The position numbers and the translations under genes were made by a program. The notes beneath the pieces are model-generated. The model was not told where the DNA came from and did no database searches. It saw only the letters and a list, made by a program, of their open reading frames with translations. DNA of 64,000 nt from Rhodanobacteraceae bacterium. GTDB taxonomy: Bacteria; Pseudomonadota; Gammaproteobacteria; Xanthomonadales; Xanthomonadaceae. Below, in pieces: positions 30,962 to 40,749 of this stretch; position 1 is the stretch's first letter; every line of letters begins with the position of its first letter. The stretch covers positions 1 to 64,000 of the forward strand of contig JACKOX010000013.1 in assembly GCA_024233975.1 (NCBI GenBank). Direction: 5' to 3'.

Positions 30962-32250
30962 GCGACGGCCTCCTCGACCGACTTCTCGGCTTCGGGCAGG
31001 CGCAGCTTTCCGGAGATCAGGCGAGGGAGGAGAGTGTCGCGCAAACAAACCAAGTTGGTAGCTCGGTCGATGTTGGCGTGGATTCGCTCGATGATTGCGC
31101 GAACGAGGCCATCAAAGGATCTCGCCACAGGCTCTGGCGGAATCACAACCTTGTAGGCAGCGATGTCGCTCCAGCTGGAGCGTGGCATCTTGGCGCCGTT
31201 GGATAGGCGAGTAGCGTAGGCGATGATTTCGTCACTGCTCAGCTGCATGGCCGTGAACCCGAACCAATCCGGCTCGCTCGCCCGGACGACCAGAATGTCG
31301 GTAGAACAAACACCGGTGTGCGAGGCCACGCCAACCTTGTGGAAGTAGGGTCGAAGCTTGCCGAAGAGCACGTCGTATTTGGCATACCAGAACTTGCCGC
31401 TCGCCAGCCCTGAGGCTGATCCCGCTTCAGTCAGCGCAATCGATCCTCGCGGCATGTGCTCCAAGCCAATGTACGGTGTCGTTGGGTCCAGCGAGGCAGG
31501 CTTTGCCTGCTGCCGAATGTTCTGACAGAGCTCTCTGAGGTTTCCCGCCCTCCACCCCCTCGGAATCAACCCCAGCTCCGACGCCTCGAACTCGCTGGGG
31601 AAGAGCGCGGCGGTGGCGGCGTCCATACCCTCTGGCTCGCGGCCTTCGGCCTTGGCGCGCACGGGGTCGAAGTCCACGAACCAGGACTTGAACAGGGCTT
31701 GGGCGATGGCTTCGAGGGTGGCGTTGGTTTGGCGGAGGAGGTCGATGCGGTCGTCGAGTGCGCCGAGCGTCGAGGCAATCAAGTCTTGGGCAGCTCGCGA
31801 CGGAGTGGGTATGGCCAGAGCCTTGAGGACCGGAATCCTGAGGTTGCTAACCGTCGAGCCTGTGCCTTCACTCCATGCAATCTGATTCTGGACGACTGCT
31901 GATTGAAGCGCGAAGTGCAGGAATCGCGGGTTGATCAAGGAAGGGTTCGGACGAAGCAGGACCTGGCGTTGGCCCAAGCAACATTCGAGACCTTCCGGCA
32001 CCATGCAGACGTCACCCATCGGTGCTTCGCGAGTGATGACGATGTCGCCATGGGTTGGCTTGGCGCGACGGTTCCTGCCCGCAAAGTGCTCCGCATCGGT
32101 GAAGGACGGAGACGATAGGTCGAGACGCCCCTTCTTGATGTTCTGGTTGCGAAGAACGATGAAGCCGGAATCTGTCCAGACAGGCGTGCTGTGCGGACAA
32201 TCGGCAATCAGCGAGCACAGGGACTCAAGTGTCTGGGTTTCAGACGCCAT
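30958..32250 (-). CDS. hsdS: Type I restriction-modification specificity subunit
   Basis: The 430 residues show two target-recognition halves, each followed by a helical spacer. The first half ends in a conserved segment near residues 140-200 (DLIASTLGALDDRIDLLRQTN and ALFKSWFVDFDPVRAKAEG). It recognises the two parts of a split DNA site. It overlaps hsdM by 11 bp. Target sequence cannot be predicted by eye. Confidence 0.95.
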   Translation of the reverse strand: MASETQTLESLCSLIADCPHSTPVWTDSGFIVLRNQNIKKGRLDLSSPSFTDAEHFAGRNRRAKPTHGDIVITREAPMGDVCMVPEGLECCLGQRQVLLRPNPSLINPRFLHFALQSAVVQNQIAWSEGTGSTVSNLRIPVLKALAIPTPSRAAQDLIASTLGALDDRIDLLRQTNATLEAIAQALFKSWFVDFDPVRAKAEGREPEGMDAATAALFPSEFEASELGLIPRGWRAGNLRELCQNIRQQAKPASLDPTTPYIGLEHMPRGSIALTEAGSASGLASGKFWYAKYDVLFGKLRPYFHKVGVASHTGVCSTDILVVRASEPDWFGFTAMQLSSDEIIAYATRLSNGAKMPRSSWSDIAAYKVVIPPEPVARSFDGLVRAIIERIHANIDRATNLVCLRDTLLPRLISGKLRLPEAEKSVEEAVA

Positions 32251-33841
32251 AACCCAGCGCCCCCAGCTTCTCCCGAATCACGACATCCAGTTGCGCCCCC
32301 TTGGCCATCTGCTCGGCCAGCTGCGCCGTCAGCCGCTCCATCTTGTCGGCGAAGGCTTCGTCGTCGTCGTCCTCGACCACGGCACCGACGTAGCGTCCCG
32401 GCGTCAGCACGAAGCCATGCTTCTCCACATCCTCCAGTGAGGCGGAGTAGCAGAACCCCGGTTCGTCCGCGTAGTCGCCGCCATCGCCGAACTCGGTGCC
32501 GCGCCAGCGGTGGTAGGTCTGGCCGAGCCGCTGCAGGTCGTCGTCATTGAACTCGATCTGGGTGCGCGAGACGCGGCCGCTGGCGGCCTTGCGCGCATCG
32601 ATGAAGAGGATCTGCCGGCGGCGGTCGATGCGGCCGTTCTCGCCCGCCGCCTTGTTGCGCGACAGGAACCAGAGGCACACCGGGATCTGAGTGTTGGAGA
32701 ACAGCTGGCCGGGCAGCGCGACCATGCACTCGACCACGTCGGCCTCCACCATCGCGCGGCGGATCTCGCCCTCGCCAGACTGCTGCGAGCTCATCGAGCC
32801 ATTGGCCAGCACGATGCCGGCGCGGCCGCGGCTGGAGAGGCGGGCCAGCATGTGCTGCAGCCAGGCGAAATTGGCGTTGCCCCTGGGCGGGATGCCGTGC
32901 ACCCAGCGTGGGTCGTCGGTGAGCTTGTCGCCGTCCCAGTCGGAGATGTTGAACGGCGGATTGGCCAGGATGTAGTCGGCGCGCAGCGTCTTGTGCTGGT
33001 CGTTGGTGAAGCTGGAGCCGTAGGTCTGGCCCAGGTCGCCGTCGAGGCCATGCACCGCGAGGTTCATCAGGCACAGGCGGCGCGTCTGCGCCATCAGCTC
33101 CTGGCCGTAGATGGCGAGGTCGCCGGTCTTGCCCAGGGTCTTCTGGTGCGCGTCCTTGAACTTGGCCGACTGCACGAACATGCCGCCAGAGCCGCAGGCG
33201 GGGTCGTAGATCTTGCCCTTGAAGGGCGCGAGGATCTCCACCAGCAGATTCACCACGTTCTTGGGCGTGTAGAACTCACCGGCCTTGGCGCCCTCGTTCA
33301 TCGCGAACTGGCCGAGGAAGTACTCGTACACCTCGCCGAACACGTCGCGGCTGCCGTGCTTGGCCGGATCGAACTTCAGCCGCGCGATCAGCCCCATCAG
33401 CTCGCCGAGCTTGCCCGGCTCCAGCGCCAGCCGCGAGAACTCGCGATACAGAACGCCGCGAAGCGACGGGTTCTCGGCCTCGATGTCGCCCATCGCCTTG
33501 TCGAGCAGTTGCGGCAGGTCGGGCGCCGTCGCCAGGGCCAACAGCGTGCTGAAGTGCGCGCCCTTCGGAATCCAGAACACGTTGTCCTGATCGTAGAAGG
33601 TCTTGTCGCCGACAAAGACATCCTCGCTGGCCTTCCGCGTGGCCTCGTCCTCGATGTAGTAGTCCGAGCCCGGCTCGGCGATGCGCTGGCGAATGACGTT
33701 CGACTGCGCATCGAACAGGTCCGACACGTACTTCAGGAACACCATCCCCAGCACCGGGTACTTGTACTCGGCCGCCGACACCGAGCCGCGCAGCTTGTTG
33801 GCGGTGTCCCAGAGTGTGCGTTTGAGTTCTTCGTTGGTCAT
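32240..33841 (-). CDS. hsdM: Type I restriction-modification DNA adenine methylase subunit
   Basis: These 533 residues include an N-terminal helical domain, the S-adenosylmethionine motif DPACGSGG (213-220) and the catalytic NPPF (294-297) of an N6-adenine methyltransferase. It is the first gene of the seven-gene operon running leftwards to the kinase gene. Its start lies 30 bp from the end of the resolvase gene. Confidence 0.96.
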   Translation of the reverse strand: MTNEELKRTLWDTANKLRGSVSAAEYKYPVLGMVFLKYVSDLFDAQSNVIRQRIAEPGSDYYIEDEATRKASEDVFVGDKTFYDQDNVFWIPKGAHFSTLLALATAPDLPQLLDKAMGDIEAENPSLRGVLYREFSRLALEPGKLGELMGLIARLKFDPAKHGSRDVFGEVYEYFLGQFAMNEGAKAGEFYTPKNVVNLLVEILAPFKGKIYDPACGSGGMFVQSAKFKDAHQKTLGKTGDLAIYGQELMAQTRRLCLMNLAVHGLDGDLGQTYGSSFTNDQHKTLRADYILANPPFNISDWDGDKLTDDPRWVHGIPPRGNANFAWLQHMLARLSSRGRAGIVLANGSMSSQQSGEGEIRRAMVEADVVECMVALPGQLFSNTQIPVCLWFLSRNKAAGENGRIDRRRQILFIDARKAASGRVSRTQIEFNDDDLQRLGQTYHRWRGTEFGDGGDYADEPGFCYSASLEDVEKHGFVLTPGRYVGAVVEDDDDEAFADKMERLTAQLAEQMAKGAQLDVVIREKLGALGYGV

Positions 33842-33871
33842 CGGGTGACTCGTGTCGGCATTGGGGGGGGC

Positions 33872-34465
33872 TCAGGATTCGGGGGTTGGTCGCGCAGAGC
33901 CCGTGGCAGCATAGCCTTCGCGAGCCAGCGCCGCGTTCAAGGTGACGCGGCTGACGCTGAAATGCTTGGCGACCTCGGTTTTGGTGATATTCGGATCGGA
34001 CAGCATCGCCGCCGCCTTTCGCGTGTCGGCCTTCGACATGACGGGCTTGCGGCCGCCCTTCCGACCACGGGCGCGGGCCGCGACAAGGCCGGCCATCGTC
34101 CGCTCGCGGATCAGGCTGTGCTCGAACTCGGCGAGCGCGCCAAAGAGGTGAAAGACCAGCCGACCACCGCTGCTGTGGGTGTCGATGGCTTCGGTGAGCG
34201 ATCGGAAGCCGACGCCGCGCTGGTTAAGGTCGTGGACGATCTCGACCAGGTCCTTCAGCGACCGCGCGAGGCGGTCGAGCTTCCAGACCACCAGCGTGTC
34301 GCCCTTGCGCATCGAGCGCAGGCAGGCGGTCAGCTCAGGCCGCTCGCGGAACTTGCCGGTTGCCTTCTCTTGGAACAGCTCCTCGCAGCCGGCGCCACGG
34401 AGCGCGTCGAGCTGCAGCTCCGGGTTCTGGTCCTGCGTACTCACGCGGGCATAGCCGATGATCAT
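33872..34465 (-). CDS. Serine recombinase, resolvase/invertase family
   Basis: This 197-residue protein has the resolvase domain with catalytic S9 in GYARVSTQDQN, then WKLDRLARS, EFEHSLIRERTMAGL, and a C-terminal HTH (TKTEVAKHFSVSRVTLNAAL). It resembles Tn3-type resolvases and plasmid invertases and should be active. The ATG at 34465 is preferred over an upstream TTG. It is encoded on the same strand as hsdM, just upstream of it. No Tn3 transposase is present here, so it may be a remnant or serve the island. Confidence 0.92.
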   Translation of the reverse strand: MIIGYARVSTQDQNPELQLDALRGAGCEELFQEKATGKFRERPELTACLRSMRKGDTLVVWKLDRLARSLKDLVEIVHDLNQRGVGFRSLTEAIDTHSSGGRLVFHLFGALAEFEHSLIRERTMAGLVAARARGRKGGRKPVMSKADTRKAAAMLSDPNITKTEVAKHFSVSRVTLNAALAREGYAATGSARPTPES

Positions 34466-34467
34466 CA

Positions 34468-34488
34468 AACGTACCTTGGCTGTACGTT
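34468..34488. promoter_or_regulatory. Inverted repeat upstream of the resolvase gene
   Basis: AACGTAC (34468-34474) and GTACGTT (34482-34488) are perfect 7-bp arms around CTTGGCT, immediately upstream of the resolvase start. A second short palindrome, AAACGATCGTTT, lies about 80 bp further out. Such sites upstream of resolvase genes are typical res/operator subsites. Confidence 0.5.
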
Positions 34489-34615
34489 GATTGTTTTACG
34501 ACATTTCTTGCGGTCTGGCTAGCGGAAAGTGCAGCTTGGCCTAGCGGTCGTGGAGGCGTACAGGAAACGATCGTTTTGCAATCGTTCCAGTTCCGATGGC
34601 ACGCGCCATCTACCG

Positions 34616-34853
34616 TCAGTCAAGATTGTAGAATTGGTCAGGACTTGAGGGGGCTACCGAATGCGCCACAGCCAACAGCTCCAGCCGTCGACGGTCCATC
34701 TCCAGCACAGCGCTTTCGCTAAGCTGGAAGGTAGTGCAATCCGGATCATTGCAACCGCAAGGCTTTATCTCGCCGCTTCGCTGCAAGTTGTCGAAGCAGC
34801 TCCGAAGGGACACGAGCCTCTCTACAATCTTGTCAAGGGCTGATCGAATCGCA
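34616..34853 (-). pseudogene. 5'-truncated small gene cut by the oriIS end
   Basis: An open frame runs leftwards from the oriIS junction at 34853/34854 to a stop at 34616, giving about 78 residues. They include a CGCNDPDC cluster that looks like part of a zinc ribbon and the helix SAVLEMDRRRLELLAVAH. The frame is open right up to the junction, so the gene seems to have lost its 5' end when the rolling-circle element arrived. I do not recognise the family. Confidence 0.4.
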
Positions 34854-34937
34854 CCGATCTGTGCCCAAAGCGGCGCTTGCGCGGCCGCTTCCTACCCGCC
34901 AGACTCGCCAAAAAGGGCGGTTGAACTTCCTATACCC
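34854..34937 (+). repeat. Solo oriIS end, copy A
   Basis: These 84 bp are the same as the ends of the two IS91-like copies at 39182 and 42553. They include the palindromic GCGGCGCTTGCGCGGCCGC and finish GTTGAACTTCCTATACCC, which resembles the published ISCR oriIS consensus as I recall it. No transposase precedes it; the DNA to its left is the defence island and a truncated gene. Confidence 0.85.
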
Positions 34938-35111
34938 CCGTTGCGCCGTGTCGGGGGTGTTCCCTTGCCTGCAGCGCCCCCTCGCCAGCCATCGTCCGCC
35001 GCTGCCTGCGATGACAGACGAATGCAGGCGATTTGTCCCGAAACCGCCCGGCGAGGGTTGAGATTTCGGCCTTGACGACCGATAAGCTAACCAGTCTCTG
35101 AGCAAATCACC

Positions 35112-36140
35112 ATGCAAGCCGATTGCCCCGTCGCCCTCTCTCCGCTGGATGAAAACCGCCGGCTGGCCGCCCTGCGCGCGCTGGAGATCCTCGACAGCGA
35201 GCCCGAGACCGATTTCGATGCCCTCACCCGCCTGGCGGCGCACGCCCTGGGCCCGCCCATCGCCGTCATCGGCTTGATGGACAGCGATCGCCTGTGGTTC
35301 AAGTCCCGCGTGGGCCTGGCGGCGCCCGAACTCGACCGCCAGATCGCCTTTTGTTCGCACACCATCACGCAGCCCGGGCGCCCTCTCATCGTGCCCGACC
35401 TGCTGGCCGACGCCCGCTTCACCGACCACCCCCTGGTGGCCGCCGGCCCTCGCCTGCGCTTTTACGCTGGCGCACCGTTGGTGGACGTCTCCGGCGCGGT
35501 GCTGGGCACCCTGGCGGTGCTCGACACCCAGCCGCGCGAGTTCACCGCGGCGCAACAAGCGGCACTGCTGGACTGCGCCGCCCTGGTGATGTGCGCCCTG
35601 CGCGCGCGCCACCAGACCCACCAGCTCAAGCACCTGGCGCTGAGCGATCACCTCACCGGCCTGGCCAACCGCGCGCATTTCGAGCGCGTGCTCGAGGCCG
35701 AATTCGCGCGCGCGGTGCGCCAGGACGAGCCCTTCACGCTGCTGCTGCTCGACCTCGACGGCTTCAAGGCCGTCAACGACGGCTTCGGCCACGCCGCGGG
35801 CGACGAAACGCTCAAGGAAATCAGCCAACGCCTGCTGACCCAGGTGCGCGCCGGCGACGTGCTGGCCCGCCTGGGCGGCGACGAGTTCGGCATCGTCATG
35901 CGCGACGGCCCCACCGAAGCGGCTCAGGCGCTGGCGCGGCGCATCGTGCGCGCCGTCTCCCAGCCCATCCGCCTGAGCACGGGCGACGAGGTCGGCGTGG
36001 GCGTGTCGGTCGGCATGGCGGCCTACGCCAACGATGTCATGTCCGTGCGCAAGCTGGTGACTCAGGCCGACCAGGCCCTCTACGAGGCCAAGAAGCAGAA
36101 CGAGCGCCGCTGGAAGATGTTCGTGGGCCTGCGCGCCTGA
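35112..36140 (+). CDS. GAF-GGDEF diguanylate cyclase (captured cargo)
   Basis: These 342 residues have an N-terminal GAF domain (about 25-165) and a C-terminal GGDEF domain with the active-site motif GGDEF in LARLGGDEFGIVM and the upstream DLDGFKAVND substrate loop. It should make cyclic di-GMP. There is no signal peptide or membrane segment. It is the only intact gene of its cargo block, placed between the solo oriIS and the groEL fragment. Its style suggests a betaproteobacterial (Comamonadaceae-like) source, which is inference. Confidence 0.88.
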   Translation: MQADCPVALSPLDENRRLAALRALEILDSEPETDFDALTRLAAHALGPPIAVIGLMDSDRLWFKSRVGLAAPELDRQIAFCSHTITQPGRPLIVPDLLADARFTDHPLVAAGPRLRFYAGAPLVDVSGAVLGTLAVLDTQPREFTAAQQAALLDCAALVMCALRARHQTHQLKHLALSDHLTGLANRAHFERVLEAEFARAVRQDEPFTLLLLDLDGFKAVNDGFGHAAGDETLKEISQRLLTQVRAGDVLARLGGDEFGIVMRDGPTEAAQALARRIVRAVSQPIRLSTGDEVGVGVSVGMAAYANDVMSVRKLVTQADQALYEAKKQNERRWKMFVGLRA

Positions 36141-36229
36141 GCTGGGGCGTTTGCATCGCACCCCGGCTCGGCCACCCGGACGTAAGATCCTCCCATGGAC
36201 CCCGCGCAAACCACCGGAGCCAGCCCGCC

Positions 36230-37144
<915 letters not shown>

Positions 37145-37222
37145 GTCCACCCATCGCGCCAGTGGTGGCGCGAAGGCGTCCGCGCAGCGGGCGAACCGCG
37201 CCCTCCAGCAAGCAAGCGTGAC

Positions 37223-37255
37223 CACGAAGCCCGGCCTTTTGCCGGGCTTCGTGCT
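37223..37255 (+). terminator. Terminator of the groEL fragment
   Basis: The hairpin CACGAAGCCCGGC / GCCGGGCTTCGTG (37223-37235 and 37241-37253) is followed by a short T stretch. It lies 79 bp after the groEL stop and was probably captured with the gene. Confidence 0.8.
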
Positions 37256-37387
37256 TTCTGGCGTCCGACGTGGGAAACGCCCTGTCTTAAGCGCGGCGAT
37301 GTCCGATACGAAAACCGGAAAAGGCCGATATGAACCGGCCGGGGCGGGCGCAAGCCTGAGCAGCCATTCCCTGCACCGGAGTGTTTC

Positions 37388-38926
37388 GTGCCGCGCTTCG
37401 CCGCGACCGTGTCGCAGCTGCAGGATGCCGTGGCGCACGCAACGTCGCCGGCAGCGCATCTGCCCACGGCTCGCTATGCGCCTCACCGTCCCGAGCGCAC
37501 GCTGCTGTATTCGCTGGTGCAGGCGCATTGGCCGGACTTTCTCGCGCGCCGTGAGGTAGAAGACCGCCCGCTGCCCGAGTATGTGCGCGAGGAGTTCGAG
37601 ACCTACCTGCGCTGCGGCGTGCTCGAGCACGGCTTCCTGCGCGTGGTCTGCGAGCACTGTCGTGCCGAGAGGCTGGTGGCGTATTCCTGCAAGAAGCGCG
37701 GGCTGTGCCCGAGCTGCGGCGCACGGCGCATGGCCGAGTCGGCGCGGCATCTGGTGGACGAGGTGTTCGGCCCGCGGCCGGTGCGGCAATGGGTGCTGAG
37801 TTTCCCGTACCCGTTGCGTTTCCTGTTCGCCAGCAAGCCAGAAGCCATTGGCCCGGTGCTGGGCATCGTGCAGCGCGTGATCGCCGGCTGGTTGGCCGAT
37901 CAAGCCGGCATCGACCGCGCCAGCGCCCAGTGCGGCGCGGTGACGCTGATCCAGCGTTTCGGCAGCGCGCTGAACCTGAACATCCACTTCCACATGCTGT
38001 GGCTCGACGGCGTGTACGTGGAAGCCACCGAGCTGCCGCGGCGCGAACTGCGCCTGCACCGCGCCCGTGCGCCCACCACCGCGCAGTTGACCCAGCTGGC
38101 AGCTACCATCGCGCACCGGGTGTGTCGGCACCTGACGCGCAAAGGCTGGCTCGAAGGGGAGGGCGAATCGGCCTTCCTGGCAGACAGCGCTGCAGGCGAC
38201 GACAGCATGGATGGGCTGCGGATGAGTTCGATCACCTACCGCATCGCCACCGGCCGCGACGCTGGCTGCAAGGTCGTCACGCTGCAAACGCTGCCCGGTG
38301 ACGCCGGTTCGCTGGAGGGCGATGCCGGCAAGGTCGGCGGCTTCTCGCTGCATGCCGGCGTGGCCGCGGAAGCACACGAGAGCCACAAGCTCGAAAAGCT
38401 GTGCCGCTACATCACGCGCCCGGCGATCAGCGAGCAGCGGCTGTCGATCTCACCGCAGGGTAGGGTGCGGTATCAGCTCAAGACGCCGTGGCGAAATGGG
38501 ACCACGCATGTCGAATGGGATGCGGTGGACTTCATCGCCAAGCTGGCGGCACTGGTCCCGCCACCTCGCGCGCATCTCACCCGCTTCCGGCGTATTCGCC
38601 CCGAATGCAAACCTGCGTGCGCAGCTGACGCCCCAGGGCGCGGCAAGCGGCCTGCGGGCGATGCGGCGCCAGTGGACGTCAGCGCCCACGACGAGCCGCG
38701 CAGCCCCGAGCAGAAGCGCCGTGCGATGAGCTGGGCGCAACGGCTCAAGCGGGTCTTTTCCATCGACATCACCACCTGCGCCCACTGCGGCGGCGCGGTA
38801 CGGATCGTCGCCAGCATCGAGGAACCCATCGCCATCCGCGCCATCCTCGCCCACTTCGAGAAGCACGGCGCGCTGGAGCAAGCGCACTACCGGCCCGCAG
38901 CGCGCGCGCCGCCGCCGGCCGCGTGA
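37388..38926 (+). CDS. IS91-family HUH transposase, copy 1 (with internal frame wobble)
   Basis: These 512 residues start at GTG with GGAG six bases upstream. The N-terminal zinc motif has C88, C91, C101, C107 and C110 (CEHC ... CKKRGLCPSC). The HUH motif is H200-F-H202 (LNIHFHMLWLDG) and the catalytic Tyr is Y341 (LEKLCRYITRP). At residues about 401-416 the protein reads RRIRPECKPACAADAP where copy 2 reads HGVFAPNANLRAQLTPS. A two-base deletion at about 38588 and a one-base deletion at about 38633 shift and then restore the frame. This destroys a conserved motif, so copy 1 may be inactive. Confidence 0.88.
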   Translation: MPRFAATVSQLQDAVAHATSPAAHLPTARYAPHRPERTLLYSLVQAHWPDFLARREVEDRPLPEYVREEFETYLRCGVLEHGFLRVVCEHCRAERLVAYSCKKRGLCPSCGARRMAESARHLVDEVFGPRPVRQWVLSFPYPLRFLFASKPEAIGPVLGIVQRVIAGWLADQAGIDRASAQCGAVTLIQRFGSALNLNIHFHMLWLDGVYVEATELPRRELRLHRARAPTTAQLTQLAATIAHRVCRHLTRKGWLEGEGESAFLADSAAGDDSMDGLRMSSITYRIATGRDAGCKVVTLQTLPGDAGSLEGDAGKVGGFSLHAGVAAEAHESHKLEKLCRYITRPAISEQRLSISPQGRVRYQLKTPWRNGTTHVEWDAVDFIAKLAALVPPPRAHLTRFRRIRPECKPACAADAPGRGKRPAGDAAPVDVSAHDEPRSPEQKRRAMSWAQRLKRVFSIDITTCAHCGGAVRIVASIEEPIAIRAILAHFEKHGALEQAHYRPAARAPPPAA

Positions 38927-39098
38927 CGAGGTGCCGGCCACACAGCCGGCAGCCAAGCCAGAGTCCGATCCGATGCGGCCACGACCCCGCAGGGCTGCGC
39001 TCGGCCCTGTGCCGGGATTCGGTGAGAAATGGCTACGCACTGAGCCGCTGCGTGGCCCCGCGATGTCGAAAACCCACGCATGAACCCCCGATCTGTGC

Positions 39099-39182
39099 CC
39101 GATCTGTGCCCAAAGCGGCGCTTGCGCGGCCGCTTCCTACCCGCCAGACTCGCCAAAAAGGGCGGTTGAACTTCCTATACCC
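39099..39182 (+). repeat. oriIS end, copy B (end of IS copy 1)
   Basis: These 84 bp match the solo oriIS at 34854 and the end at 42553 by eye. After CCTATACCC the sequence changes abruptly to AT-rich DNA. Confidence 0.85.
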
Positions 39183-39366
39183 AGCATTTTATCTGTTTGT
39201 GGATAATGTTGAAGAAATGCACAATCGAGCAATAGAATTTGGCGGAATAGTTGAATTTGACCCCTCAGACATGCCTTATGAGGACAGACAATCTGGAATT
39301 ATTGACCCAAGCGGGAATTATTGGTGGATTTCAAAGCGACTTGTAAACAACGGTTATGACAAATAA
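39183..39366 (+). pseudogene. VOC-family (glyoxalase/bleomycin-resistance fold) C-terminal fragment
   Basis: About 60 residues in frame, AFYLFVDNVEEMHNRAIEFG through DMPYEDRQSGIIDPSGNYWWISKRL, match the C-terminal half of PhnB-like VOC proteins. The N-terminal half is missing because the frame begins at the oriIS junction. It is not functional. Codon use is AT-rich and unlike the neighbours. Confidence 0.8.
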
Positions 39367-39583
39367 GATAAAAATGAAAGCCTACACACAACAATGGTTA
39401 TAAACAATTGGGGCGAAAGTGATAAAACGTAAGTATAAACATAAAATAAAGGTCGGTGCCAAACCGAACAGTCAGGGCATAAAATCCCCAACTGTTCATA
39501 GCCTGGAACGTTGTAACCAATTTGACATCACCAGTAACATTTACCGACTTAAATCGTCATACATCTAATTTACCAGCCTAAAT

Positions 39584-40749
39584 ATGATGAAAAACAGATA
39601 CTACTATATAGACTTCCTAAGAGTTATTGCAATTTTAATGATGTTCATATTTCATGTAAACATGATTTTTGTAGTGGAAAATGACTGGCATATTAAAGAC
39701 GTTTCATCAAGCAATGTTTTAATGGAACTAAACTATTGGATGTCCGCATTTAGAATGCCTTTGTTATTTCTTGTTTCAGGTTTTGTTTCTGCCATACTTC
39801 TTGAAAAAATGAATCAAAGACATTTTTTTATCAACGATTTAAAAGACTAATTATCCAACTGTGATATGGACGTTTTTGTTGGTTGCACCTCAAATCTATT
39901 TTGAACGAAAATTACAAGATAATTTCAATTATCTCGAATTTTATCAAACTTTTTAGAGTTCAAGTGGTATCCAAATGGTAATTTTCATTGGTTACATCTT
40001 TGGTTTATCCCTTATTTATTCTGCTATAATATTTTATCAATACCATTATCAGTATATCTCAATGCAAAAAGAATGTACGAAATAAACTTGACTTTTTTTT
40101 TAATAAAGATTACTCAATAATTCAATTATTTTTTAGCTATAATCCTTATACTTTTTTAGCAACTCGATTTGAAAACTACGCACGATTTGATTAACGATTG
40201 GGCAAGACATTCGTTCTTTATATTTTTTGTTTTTATTGGATATTAATGTATAAATTCCAATTATTCTTGAGCAAATTGAGCGAAAAAGACGGTTCTACTT
40301 AAGAACTGCTTTTACTAATTCTTTTCATCAATATAATTAGATGGAATGGTTGGGAACCATTCGATTTATGGAATAATTGGATAACAAAACCTCAAACCTA
40401 CATTTTCATTGCTCTAATAAATTTAAATGCTTGGGCATGGGTGTTAACTAGTTTAGGATATGGTAAAAAATATTTAAATAAAAAAAGTAATTTATTAGCC
40501 TATTGTAATCAGGCTGTCTATCCGTTCTATATTCTTCATCAGACCATTATTGTTGTTATTGGCTTTTATGTTGTTCAAACACCAGATAATACAGCGTTTA
40601 AATATGTATTTTTACTTTTAGTTTGTTTTTCAATCTGTGTACTTATATATCATCTATTTATTCGACCGAATAATACAATGAGATTTTTATTTGGAATGAA
40701 AAAAACAAAAAAAACTGGTTACAACACGCAATATAGCAAAAAGCGGTAA
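39584..40749 (+). pseudogene. Acyltransferase-3 family membrane protein, frameshifted
   Basis: The first piece (39584-39850) begins MMKNRYYYIDFLRVIAILMM and carries FHVN and PLLFLVSGF, typical of acyltransferase 3 (OpgC-like) membrane enzymes. Homology continues in other frames (PTVIWTFLLVAPQIYFER, then WYPNGNFHWLHLWFIPYLF) and ends with a third frame (40441-40749) containing QAVYPFYILHQTIIVV. At least two frameshifts break it. The original product was probably about 385 residues with ten or so membrane helices. Confidence 0.85.

Larger units (their letters stand above)
37293..39182 (+). mobile_element. IS91/ISCR-like element, copy 1
   Basis: The left end is placed near GCGATGTCCGATACGAA, because a related sequence (GCAATGTCTGACGCGAA) starts copy 3 at about 48957. 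The right end is the oriIS ending CCTATACCC at 39182. No terminal inverted repeats or target duplications are visible, as expected for rolling-circle elements. The sequence from 38927 to 39182 is non-coding and contains a duplicated GATCTGTGCCC. Confidence 0.8.

Noticed and set aside
33872..34853. A complete Tn3-family transposon
   Set aside because: A Tn3-type resolvase is present, but there is no Tn3 transposase or 38-bp terminal inverted repeat in the window.
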